64,000 bases of DNA from Saprospiraceae bacterium (GTDB lineage: Bacteria; Bacteroidota; Bacteroidia; Chitinophagales; Saprospiraceae). A model generated the notes under the pieces. The model did not search any database. It was given only the letters and a program-made list of their open reading frames with translations, and had not been told where the DNA came from. Positions 54,969 to 63,296 of the stretch are shown here, piece by piece (within the stretch, counting starts at the first letter, position 1; each line of letters starts with the position of its first letter). The position numbers were made by a program, and so were the translations under genes. The stretch covers positions 372,001 to 436,000 of the forward strand of contig JADKAA010000029.1 in NCBI GenBank assembly GCA_016715465.1. Direction: 5' to 3'.

Positions 54969-55006
54969 AAAAAAGGGATTTGCTTATCGCAAATCCCTTT
55001 TTTTTA
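54969..55006. terminator. bidirectional intrinsic terminator
   Basis: AAAAAGGGATTTGC pairs with GCAAATCCCTTTTT around TTATC, between the HTH gene and the convergent ompA gene. Confidence 0.88.
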
Positions 55007-55020
55007 CGTTCTTCCAATTT

Positions 55021-56672
55021 TTATTTAGGATTCAGATTAAACTCTACCCTCCTGTTCAAGGCTCTTCCGTTTTCTGAAGTATTGTCCGAAACAGGTCTTG
55101 ATTCTCCGTAACCCGCAAATGATAATCTTGACACGCTAATGCCCTGGGTAATGAGGTAATCGTGGCATGCTTTAGCCCTCTTCTCTGAAAGTTCCTGATT
55201 GGCAACAGAACTGCCTGTGTTATCTGTGTGACCGGAAATGGCAAGATTGTAGTCAGGATATCTAGAAAGTATGCCCGCAATTTGTTTTAAAATGCCGAAA
55301 GATTCCACCTTCAAGGTAGCCTTGCCTGTTTCAAACTGAACCGCCCGCATAGCGATGTCAAGCGTTTTTCTATCCTCCACAGTAATATCCGGACAGCCAT
55401 TTGAGGCCACCGTACCAGGTGTGTTGGGGCACTTATCTATGCTGTCATCGAGACCATCCCCATCAGTATCAGGACAGCCTTTATATACCTTGAGTCCTGC
55501 CACGGTGGGACATCTGTCGTCCGGATCAATGACACCATCTCCGTCGGTATCCGGGCAGCCACCTGAGGCGGCAGGGCCTTTTGCATCAGGACACCTGTCT
55601 GTTTTATCCGGAACACCATCATTGTCTTTATCTGATACCGGACATCCTCCATTAGCGGCTACACCGTATATATCCGGACACTTGTCCTCATCATCTGGCA
55701 CGCCGTCTCCGTCCGTATCTAACATTTTCAGCGGACAACCTTTATTATTGGCAGGACCTGCCATATTTGGGCATTCGTCGTCATTATCAGCCACTCCATC
55801 TTCATCTGAATCAGGACAACCTTTCATGTCCTTGGATCCGCGTACATCAGGACAATTGTCCTGAAAATCTGCAATGCCATCTTTATCAGAATCCGGGCAA
55901 CCATTCAGGAATTCCGGGCCTGCCTGGTCCGGACATAGATCCAGCTTGTCTTCAATGCCATCGCGGTCAGAATCTATTGGATTTTTCTTTTCATCGGTCA
56001 TTTTTTTATCATCCTTCTTCTCCTTGACTTCCTCAATCTTTTTACTTCATCCTCTTTATTTTCATCAACCTTCATTTTGTCTTCCTCCGGCACTTCATTG
56101 TCTGTTGATACGGCCATAGAATCTTTTTTGGCACCCCAGAGATAGATGAAGCCAAGGCCGTATTGTAAATTATTCCTGTTCTCCAGGAAGGAGTATCTGT
56201 ATTCCGCCTGTAAATTTATGTAGGCATTTTTTGCAGCCTTGAAATTTACGCCTACACCCAACGGTACCTGAACGTTGAAGTCTCCTTCAAATTCCATAAC
56301 CCCGCCTGCTCCAGCCATCAAATAAGGAACAATATTATTTCCACCGTTGTAAAGATGGTACTGAAATTGTGCATCCAGACTGGCAATCTGCTTGTGTTTA
56401 TTAAGGTCCGACCTCTTCGTTGCTGTATTATACTCTTCCACCGTTCCAAATTTAAACGGAATTGCCAAACTTAGTCCTCTACTAATTTTTTTCTGAAATC
56501 CAAATTCAAAACCATGGTGATAGTCTTTGAAAGATTCCAAACTTCCCCCTTGCTGAGACTGATAATCAAGGAATAAGGTTTTGAACGAAACCCCAGTTGT
56601 GTAGTCGGGATTTTGCGCATCTGCAAAAACATAGGATAATAATAGTGCAGTTATGCAAACAAATTTTTTCAT
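55021..56672 (-). CDS. OmpA family porin with thrombospondin type 3 repeats, frameshifted as assembled
   Basis: About 550 residues when frames 56672-55998 and 56001-55021 are joined. Signal peptide (to FADAQ), an N-terminal outer-membrane barrel (about 20-185, ending QYGLGFIYLWG), an acidic/basic linker, seven or more calcium-binding TSP3 repeats (units such as DSDRDGIEDKLDLCPD, DTDGDGVPDDEDKCPD), then an OmpA peptidoglycan-binding domain (FETGKATLKVESFG, LAISGHTDNTGSS, NGRALNRRVEFNL). The break is in the T run 56039-56043; one more base gives VKKIEEVKEKKDDKK. Bridges outer membrane and peptidoglycan. Confidence 0.88.
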
Positions 56673-56704
56673 CAAATGCCGTTTTAATACTTACAATAAT
56701 TACA

Positions 56705-56747
56705 TTTTCTACAACGCACAGCGCGGTAGAAAACAGAAACAAATTTA
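56705..56747 (-). promoter_or_regulatory. ompA -7 box and 5'-terminal hairpin
   Basis: On the minus strand TAAATTTG (56747-56740) matches TAnnTTTG. A start about seven nt later falls at the edge of an inverted repeat, TTTTCTAC with GTAGAAAA (56705-56733), that also contains GCG/CGC inside. The mRNA would thus begin with a stem-loop 33 nt before the ATG. The stem and box are visible; the function is inferred. Confidence 0.45.
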
Positions 56748-56945
56748 AACATTATTCATTCAAAAAAGTCAACTTTTACAAAAAATATTACGTAATTCGC
56801 TAATATATTTAAAAATGATAAGCAGTCCTTTTACTTTAAAAAAAGGAAGATTTGCCCTAAAAACGACTATGTTCCAACTAAATGGCTATTTAGTAAAATA
56901 ACAGGGAACGCGTTAAAGACACTCTCAGGCTACCCAATATAAAAG

Positions 56946-57809
56946 ATGAAAATACAAATGGCCCGCCATTATTCGATTTACGCCACCAAAGCCAAAGAAG
57001 AAAGACTTTTTGGGCGCTTGGACATGGTTAAGGAGAAGCTCAAAACCACTATTCAATTTGATACACTGGATGCGATGATGCTTCAAATTCTTAACGAACA
57101 TAGTCATTGCAGAGGCGTACTTTTCTATATCCATGGCTTTATGGCCGATTATTCCAGTTTTGAAGAAAATACAGGCCAGATCTTGCACCAATATGTTTTT
57201 AATCCATTATTTGAACACTATGATCTGATAATTTCATTAAAATGGAACGCCACCCTTGACTACCGCAAATGTATTGATTACGCTTATGAAAAAGGGAAGT
57301 ATTTTGGAATAGATGTTTTGCAAATAGTATCTGAACTAAAATCAAAAAACCCATCGCTGAAAGTCAGTTTTATCAATCACAGCATGGGGAACTGGGTATT
57401 TTGCGGACTAATGAGACAAATATCACTTGCAGGCGATAAGGCAATGAACCTGGACGATATACTCCTTTTTGCTGCTGACATACCCAGTGATGTTTTTGAA
57501 AACACCCTTTCAATGCTTCCAGGTATGTCAAAACGAATTTTTATCTTTTACAACCACGAAGACCGCACCCTGAAAGGAGCAAACCTGATCGTACCTTTTA
57601 AAAGGCTTGGTATTTACGGGCCGGAACAAACCGACTTAAAATTTTATTTATTGAATTGCACAGAGATAAAGGACAATGAAGGCATTTCCCCCAATTTATT
57701 CCTTCACCGATACTACTATTCAAGTCCATCTGTAAGAGCCGGTATTTTAGCCATTCTTTCAGGACAAAAACAAATAAAGCTGGGCCTTAGTACCTATTTG
57801 CTGGAATAG
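56946..57809 (+). CDS. alpha/beta hydrolase, DUF900-like
   Basis: 287 residues, ATG 56946 (alternative 56958). An alpha/beta hydrolase with the oxyanion-side LFYIHGFMADYSSF at about residues 59-72 and the nucleophile elbow SFINHSMGNWVF, where S146 is the likely nucleophile; a D residue in IPSDVF and a His in the C-terminal third could complete the triad. No signal peptide, so cytoplasmic. Similar to DUF900 serine hydrolases whose substrate is not known. Single gene. Confidence 0.75.
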   Translation: MKIQMARHYSIYATKAKEERLFGRLDMVKEKLKTTIQFDTLDAMMLQILNEHSHCRGVLFYIHGFMADYSSFEENTGQILHQYVFNPLFEHYDLIISLKWNATLDYRKCIDYAYEKGKYFGIDVLQIVSELKSKNPSLKVSFINHSMGNWVFCGLMRQISLAGDKAMNLDDILLFAADIPSDVFENTLSMLPGMSKRIFIFYNHEDRTLKGANLIVPFKRLGIYGPEQTDLKFYLLNCTEIKDNEGISPNLFLHRYYYSSPSVRAGILAILSGQKQIKLGLSTYLLE

Positions 57810-57818
57810 TTACCGTCA

Positions 57819-59516
57819 TTATGGCCTTTGGACTACAATGCTCGCTACGGAAACGCCCTTTGAATGCACAATTCTGGCAAAATATATTCCTTGTGCCAAA
57901 AGATCAAGTTTTATGATATCTGTATTGACAGAACGCCAAACCTGTTCGCCTGCCATACTGGTCAATATTACTTCTTTAATGCCTGTCAAACCATTTATCA
58001 ATGCTGCTTCTGTCGCAGGGTTAGGGTAAATGGTGGCTGTCAAGCCATCTGCCTCCGATGTGGATGAAAATGGATCAATATCTGCTGCATACCTGGGCAA
58101 AATCTGGTATTCTTCATCATATGGACTCTCAGCGTCAAACTGACCTATTAGACCAGTTAAAGAAAAGGGAGCAGATGGTGCCGGCATGGAAGACAAGTCA
58201 CAATCATTGTCAATACGAAGAAGGAATGTGCTTACCCCGTCTGTGACATTTACATTAAAGCTGGTGCCATCGCCTTTCCACTCTGCAACATTTACATAAT
58301 TGAGTAAGGCGCTAATAATTACAAGACTGGATTCATCTGATTCTTCCAGGATACTTACAGACTTAGGAGTTACGGTAGCATTTCCGGTGCTTTTGATTGA
58401 AAGTTCATCTGCAACAATCTGTGTGAGTCCATAATACTGATCTATGCTACCTTTAATGGATAGTTCATCTCCCTCGCGGACAGTGTAACCAAGATCTGAA
58501 GTGCCATTAAAAACACCGATTCCATTGTTTTGCCCGTCAATAAGGACAAACTGCAATCCTCCGGGTCTCAAATTAATGCCATGAACCGTGCCTGTCAACT
58601 CACAGCTCACACCCAGAGAATCAGCAACCCCCTGTTGGTCAACCGTAGAGACCACCGGAATGGAATAGGAAGGATATTGTTTGACGATACCCACTGTTAC
58701 TGTACCATTCATGCCTGCATGGACATCACATTGATATTGATATAACCCGGCCTTGGTAAATGTAAAATCATACGTCCACGCTGCACTTGAAGCAGATCCA
58801 TTGCCAAATGACGCAGGGTTTGCGGGAAATACAGTTTGGTTGCCATTGATGTTGTGCGTACCTCCTTTATTGGTCCATCTCACCGTTGTACCTACATCTA
58901 TGGTAATGTCTTTTGGATTAAAACTAAAATTCATGGCGTCGATGAAAACGGAAGGAATGGCAGTACATGAAATGGCATTGGCTATACCTGGAGAACCTTT
59001 GACTTCCTTTCCATTGATAATTTTACCTGTAACATTCCTTGCCGCGATCCAGTTGGCGCCATCGGCATTATTGGTTGTGGGGTCGCATAGAACCAAACTG
59101 GCTCCTCCTTCGTCTGCTTCAAGTGGCCAGGGGGCAGCATCATCGTAAATCACCTCATCCAGTACATTGTCCTGGGCATCGGCCAAAACAATGCCTTCAC
59201 CACTGTTGCTCAAAGCTCCTGAAAACTGCAATGAAGAAATATTAAAAATCAAACGCATGGCTGCCGTATCCTTTGCCACAACCACTACGTTACCTGCTCC
59301 AATCGTCATTTCAGGGAAGGTGAATGTGACACCTGCATTGAACTTCATTCCATTTAAGGAAACAGGCGCATTGCCTGCATTAAGAATTTCAATGAACTCC
59401 AATGAGTCTTCTCCGGTCTCCGGTGGATTGTACATTATTTCGTTGATGACCAATTGTGCATTGGCAAAAAGTGCAAAGCACAGAAAGGCAATTAGGGAGT
59501 AAAGTCTTTTTGACAT
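57819..59516 (-). CDS. lamin-tail / cupredoxin / T9SS exported protein
   Basis: 565 residues. Signal peptide to FANA; lamin-tail domain (about 20-140: LVINEIMYNPPETGEDSLEF); a cupredoxin domain (about 193-277) with a full type 1 copper set, H221, C263, H266 and M269, in the C-x2-H-x2-M spacing of amicyanin and pseudoazurin; an OB-like domain (about 300-375: GGLQFVLIDGQNNGIGVF, REGDELSIKGSI); a further beta domain; and a T9SS type A domain (IYPNPATEAALINGL). A surface-exported copper protein, perhaps an electron carrier or copper binder; partner unknown. Confidence 0.82.
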   Translation of the reverse strand: MSKRLYSLIAFLCFALFANAQLVINEIMYNPPETGEDSLEFIEILNAGNAPVSLNGMKFNAGVTFTFPEMTIGAGNVVVVAKDTAAMRLIFNISSLQFSGALSNSGEGIVLADAQDNVLDEVIYDDAAPWPLEADEGGASLVLCDPTTNNADGANWIAARNVTGKIINGKEVKGSPGIANAISCTAIPSVFIDAMNFSFNPKDITIDVGTTVRWTNKGGTHNINGNQTVFPANPASFGNGSASSAAWTYDFTFTKAGLYQYQCDVHAGMNGTVTVGIVKQYPSYSIPVVSTVDQQGVADSLGVSCELTGTVHGINLRPGGLQFVLIDGQNNGIGVFNGTSDLGYTVREGDELSIKGSIDQYYGLTQIVADELSIKSTGNATVTPKSVSILEESDESSLVIISALLNYVNVAEWKGDGTSFNVNVTDGVSTFLLRIDNDCDLSSMPAPSAPFSLTGLIGQFDAESPYDEEYQILPRYAADIDPFSSTSEADGLTATIYPNPATEAALINGLTGIKEVILTSMAGEQVWRSVNTDIIKLDLLAQGIYFARIVHSKGVSVASIVVQRP

Positions 59517-59635
59517 CTTGGGTTAGTTTGAGGTAAATTTAGTAAAATATTGAGGTAACACCAGAAAATTATGTCAAAAATAACGTTCAGCATCAGCGCC
59601 GGGTGACTGAAAATTGAAATCAAACAAAATTCATT

Positions 59636-60355
59636 CTACAATAGTGTCATCATGTCGGGAACACCAGGGGTTCTTTCAACCGTAAATCCTTCTGCAAAAT
59701 CAACATTGATTTCCCTTCCATACGCTCTGGCTTTTGCGAAGAGAAATTCGTAAAAAAGTTTTGAAGAAATGGGTGTGTGAGGTCCTTCCCCATCAGGAAT
59801 ATTAAATTGGGAAGCAAAACAAAGGATGGCTTCCATTTTTTTGTCCATGAATGGCGTAATATCCACGCTAAAGTCAGCTTTGATGTTTTTATCCTGTAAA
59901 TAATTGTAAACAGCTCTGGGCCTCCACGGTGGCAATAAATCGCCTGTTGGTCCATAGAGTTCAATTTTACTTAGCCCGGAATAAAAGCAAGCATCTGACA
60001 CCAGTTTTGATGCCCTGCTATGATCCGGATGACGATCGTGAATGGCATTCGCAAATACTATAGTCGGTCTGGCAAGACGCAGCTGTGTGGCTACCTTAAG
60101 GAGGTTGTCTTTGTTGATTTCAAAGAACCCGTCTGCCATATCCAGGTTTGTGCGAAATTGTGTACCAAGGACCTTACCTGCATTTTCAGCCTCTTCGATC
60201 CTAATTTCCGCGGTTCCTCTGGTTCCCAATTCACCCCTGGTGAGGTCACAGATTCCAAAGGTGTAACCCAGGGTTGCATGACGCAACAGACTACCTGAAC
60301 ACCCCAATTCCACATCGTCGGGATGTACTCCAAATGCCAAAATATCTACTTTCAT
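59636..60355 (-). CDS. bshB1: bacillithiol biosynthesis deacetylase BshB1
   Basis: 239 residues of the LmbE/PIG-L zinc deacetylase family. Zinc-site residues are H11-P-D-D14 in FGVHPDDVELGCSG and H109/H112 in HDRHPDH. The LTRGELGTRG and QFNIPDGEGPHTPIS blocks are characteristic of the BshB1 type, which removes the acetyl group from GlcNAc-malate in bacillithiol synthesis. bshA and bshC are not in the window. It starts one nt after the fabH stop, so one operon. Confidence 0.92.
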   Translation of the reverse strand: MKVDILAFGVHPDDVELGCSGSLLRHATLGYTFGICDLTRGELGTRGTAEIRIEEAENAGKVLGTQFRTNLDMADGFFEINKDNLLKVATQLRLARPTIVFANAIHDRHPDHSRASKLVSDACFYSGLSKIELYGPTGDLLPPWRPRAVYNYLQDKNIKADFSVDITPFMDKKMEAILCFASQFNIPDGEGPHTPISSKLFYEFLFAKARAYGREINVDFAEGFTVERTPGVPDMMTLL

Positions 60356-60356
60356 A

Positions 60357-61415
60357 TTACCATCTGATCAATGCACTACCCCAGGTGAACCCGGCTCCAA
60401 AAGCAGCCAGACAGACCAAGTCCCCTCTTTTTACCCTACCCTCTTCCCAGGCCTCGCAAAGGGCAATGGGTATTGAGGCCGCAGTGGTATTACCGTACCT
60501 TTGAATGTTGTTGTAAACTTTTTCATCGGGAAGGTTCAATTTCTTCTGAACAAAATTACTTATCCTGAGATTTGCCTGATGGGGAATGAACATGTCAATA
60601 TCCTCAGAGCTTAGACCTGCTTTTGTCAGCGCTTCATGAATGACTTCCGGAAATTTTACCACCGCAGTTTTAAACACCAGTTGACCATTCATATTGGGAA
60701 ACATGAGACCATCGTCAACCATTTTTTGGGTAACAAAAACATCCCCCGGCACTGAAGGATCGGGAAAGCCAAAGCCCTCCAAACCAGTGTGTTTTCCTCC
60801 GTGAGCCCCCGGAGATATCATGGACAGTTCTTCTGCATGGGTGCCATCCGCATGCAAATGGGTTGTAAGCACCCCCTGATCGGGTTCAGTGGTAGGTTGC
60901 AAAATTACAGCCCCCGCCCCATCGCCAAAAATGACGGTCACATTTCTTCCCCTGTTGGTAAAATCAAGACCCATAGAATGCATCTCCGCACCAACCAATA
61001 ACACATTTTTATAAACACCGTTGCGAATAAACTGGTCTGCAATAGATAGGCCGTACACAAAACCACTGCATTGATTTCGTATGTCCAGGCATCCTGCTTC
61101 TTTATGCGTTATGCCCAATTCCCTTTGCATGAGAACCCCACTGCCCGGAAAATAATAATCAGGACTCAGCGTGGCGAAAATAATGAAATCCACATCTTCT
61201 TTATCTATTCCGGCGCGCTGAATGGCTACTTCTGCAGCCCTGGCCCCCATGGTCGCAGTGGTCTCTTTATGTTTTTTGGCGTATCGCCTTTCCTGAATAC
61301 CGGTCCTTTCCTGAATCCATTCATCGCTGGTATCCATATATTTCATTAAATCTTCGTTCCGAACTATATTTTCAGGTAAATATTTTCCAATTCCGGCTAT
61401 TTTTGTTTTGTACAT
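60357..61415 (-). CDS. fabH: 3-oxoacyl-[acyl-carrier-protein] synthase III
   Basis: 352 residues, slightly longer than the usual 317-330 because of an insert near 203-231. The catalytic triad is C116 in RNQCSGF, H279 in IPHQAN and N309 in YGNTTAAS. Condenses an acyl-CoA primer with malonyl-ACP to start fatty acid synthesis; primer choice (acetyl or branched) cannot be read from the sequence. Bacteroidota often have more than one FabH. Co-directional with bshB1. Confidence 0.92.
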   Translation of the reverse strand: MYKTKIAGIGKYLPENIVRNEDLMKYMDTSDEWIQERTGIQERRYAKKHKETTATMGARAAEVAIQRAGIDKEDVDFIIFATLSPDYYFPGSGVLMQRELGITHKEAGCLDIRNQCSGFVYGLSIADQFIRNGVYKNVLLVGAEMHSMGLDFTNRGRNVTVIFGDGAGAVILQPTTEPDQGVLTTHLHADGTHAEELSMISPGAHGGKHTGLEGFGFPDPSVPGDVFVTQKMVDDGLMFPNMNGQLVFKTAVVKFPEVIHEALTKAGLSSEDIDMFIPHQANLRISNFVQKKLNLPDEKVYNNIQRYGNTTAASIPIALCEAWEEGRVKRGDLVCLAAFGAGFTWGSALIRW

Positions 61416-61461
61416 TATTCAGATTTAAAATTCCTGGTAAAACTAATAAAAAATTGCCACT

Positions 61462-61884
61462 GTGGAGCCATTTAAAACAGGTCAGGGAGACGAACAAAAA
61501 GAAAATACCCTCAGAATGCTTATAGCCCTGGCCAAGTCAGATGGCTCAGTGGATGGGCGTGAACTTTTGTACATTTTGGATGTAGGTCATTCCTTTCGCA
61601 TTGATGCTGAGCGAGTACGGGCACTTCTATACGATGATTCGGGCCCATTTTGTGTTCCGGAAGGCGAAAAAGAGCGTATGACCATTTTGTATCATCTGCT
61701 ATTTCTCACGCATACCGATGGAAACTTTACGCCTCAGGAAGAGCGCTATATTTATCACTTCGGCTTTAAGCTGGGCTTTAATGAGTCCCTGATCAGGGAT
61801 ATGATCCTCATCATGCGCAAAATGCCGGGAAATCAGGTCGCCTCGGTTGAATTGTTGGCTGCCATTAAAAAATATCTGAACTGA
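61462..61884 (+). CDS. TerB-like helical protein
   Basis: 140 residues from GTG 61462; no ATG precedes it in frame. Two helical repeats of the TerB/DjlA-N type: MLIALAKSDGSVDGRELLYI and HLLFLTHTDGNFTPQEERYIYHFG, each with the family's A/D-G-x-v/f-x-x-x-E pattern that can bind a metal. Function in this context unknown; tellurite resistance should not be assumed. Divergent from fabH. Confidence 0.8.
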   Translation: MEPFKTGQGDEQKENTLRMLIALAKSDGSVDGRELLYILDVGHSFRIDAERVRALLYDDSGPFCVPEGEKERMTILYHLLFLTHTDGNFTPQEERYIYHFGFKLGFNESLIRDMILIMRKMPGNQVASVELLAAIKKYLN

Positions 61885-61896
61885 TTTATTTTTTAC

Positions 61897-61928
61897 AAAA
61901 AAAAAAAGAGACCCACATGAGGTCTCTT
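61897..61928 (-). terminator. intrinsic terminator after the YceI gene
   Basis: On the minus strand AAGAGACC pairs with GGTCTCTT around TCATGTG, followed by about eleven T. It can also stop the convergent TerB-like gene on the plus strand only weakly. Confidence 0.8.
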
Positions 61929-61951
61929 CATATCCTTAAATTGGTATGTTA

Positions 61952-62515
61952 TTAATACACCAAATTTACCACCATATCAAATTCGTCGTAGATGGTGTTA
62001 TCTCCCAGGCTGTCAAAAAACGAACCTGAACCGTATCTTACATCAAAATCTGTTCTGTCAATTTTAATGTTTGCCGTCGCCTTTCCACCAGCTACCATGG
62101 CATCAAATTTGATTTCTTTGGTAGTATTTTTGATTGTCAGGTTAGCTACAATTTTATATTCTCCTGCTTTTCCTCTTGATATTACCCTTTTAATGTCCAA
62201 TTTTGCTTCAGGAAATTTGGCAACACCAAAAAAGTCTTCTGACTTAAGGTGACCTTCTAATTTGGTCTTTCCACTTCCTGACAGATCAGTACAACTAATG
62301 CTATTCATGTCCATCACAATACTGCCACCGGTCAAAATTTCACCATTGAAATCAAGGGATCCATTTTTTACGGACACATATCCTTCATGGCTACCCGTTA
62401 CTTTAAACGCCTTCCAGTTTACTTTGGAAGCGGAAACTTTAACGGGATTATTACCTGCAAAACTAGAGGTTGCGGCCAAAACCATAACCATCACTGATAA
62501 GAAAATTTGTTTCAT
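61952..62515 (-). CDS. YceI family protein
   Basis: 187 residues. Signal peptide MKQIFLSVMVMVLAATSSFA. YceI/lipocalin-like barrel: KVNWKAFKVTGSHEGYVSVK near the N-terminus, GHLKSEDFFGVAKFPEAKLDI (the family signature around LKSxDFFDVxxFPxa), and DFDVRYGSGSFFDSLGDNTIYDEFDM at the end. The family binds isoprenoid lipids in the periplasm. Monocistronic. Confidence 0.92.
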   Translation of the reverse strand: MKQIFLSVMVMVLAATSSFAGNNPVKVSASKVNWKAFKVTGSHEGYVSVKNGSLDFNGEILTGGSIVMDMNSISCTDLSGSGKTKLEGHLKSEDFFGVAKFPEAKLDIKRVISRGKAGEYKIVANLTIKNTTKEIKFDAMVAGGKATANIKIDRTDFDVRYGSGSFFDSLGDNTIYDEFDMVVNLVY

Positions 62516-62603
62516 TTTAATGATTTACTTTGTTAATAATGCAGATATAAACCCCATCCGGCCATATTTGTTGTAACAAATATCTTAAATATTTATTAAA
62601 ATA

Positions 62604-63296
62604 TTAGAAGGCAGGCGTAAACTTATATCCAACCCCTCTGATGGTGTGAAAATAAACTGGATCCCGGGGATTTGGTTCAAAATACTTTCTGAAAGCAAGA
62701 ACAAAATTATCGATGGTCCGGGTAGAAGGATATACATCGTAGCCCCAGACCTTTTGCAGGATTTGTTTTCGTGTGATTACCTGGCCGCTGTTTTCAGCAA
62801 ACATTCGCAGCAACAGCATTTCCTTAGGGGTCAGGTGAATAATGCCATTGGCAGTTGACGCTGAATAATCTGAAAACAGTATATGATTTTGTCCAAAATT
62901 ATAGGCGTCCATCAAAGGTTCCTCCTGGGACAATTGTCTTCTGGTAAGGTTGTTAACCCTTAGCAGGAACTCCTCAAGATCAAAAGGTTTAGACAAATAA
63001 TCGTCCGCGCCCAGTTTTAAGCCCAACACCCGGTCCTGCACACTATCACGAGCAGATACAATGATAATTCTGGTTTGTGAATCTGTACTTCTGATTTGTT
63101 TACAAATTTCAAGACCATCGATATACGGCAACATTAAGTCAAGTACGATAAGCTCATAACCACCCTCACCAATCATTTCCATGGCCTGCTTGCCGTCTAT
63201 GGCTTCATCCACCTGATAGCCTTCAAGTTCAAGGTTAAATTTCATGAGCTTTCTGATCTGCTCCTCATCTTCAACTACCAGAATGCGCATTTTCAT
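62604..63296 (-). CDS. OmpR-family response regulator
   Basis: 230 residues. Receiver with acidic pair near D10 (VVEDEE), phospho-acceptor D53 (LIVLDLMLPYIDG), and K103 (LSKPFDLEEF); C-terminal winged helix (about 130-228: LTPKEMLLLRMFAENSGQVITRKQIL, RTIDNFVLAFRKYFE, HTIRGVGYKF). Paired with the kinase upstream: its ATG touches the kinase stop. Targets unknown. Confidence 0.95.
   Translation of the reverse strand: MKMRILVVEDEEQIRKLMKFNLELEGYQVDEAIDGKQAMEMIGEGGYELIVLDLMLPYIDGLEICKQIRSTDSQTRIIIVSARDSVQDRVLGLKLGADDYLSKPFDLEEFLLRVNNLTRRQLSQEEPLMDAYNFGQNHILFSDYSASTANGIIHLTPKEMLLLRMFAENSGQVITRKQILQKVWGYDVYPSTRTIDNFVLAFRKYFEPNPRDPVYFHTIRGVGYKFTPAF

Noticed and set aside
61462..61884. Tellurite-resistance operon
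   Set aside because: Only a single TerB-like fold is present with no other ter genes.
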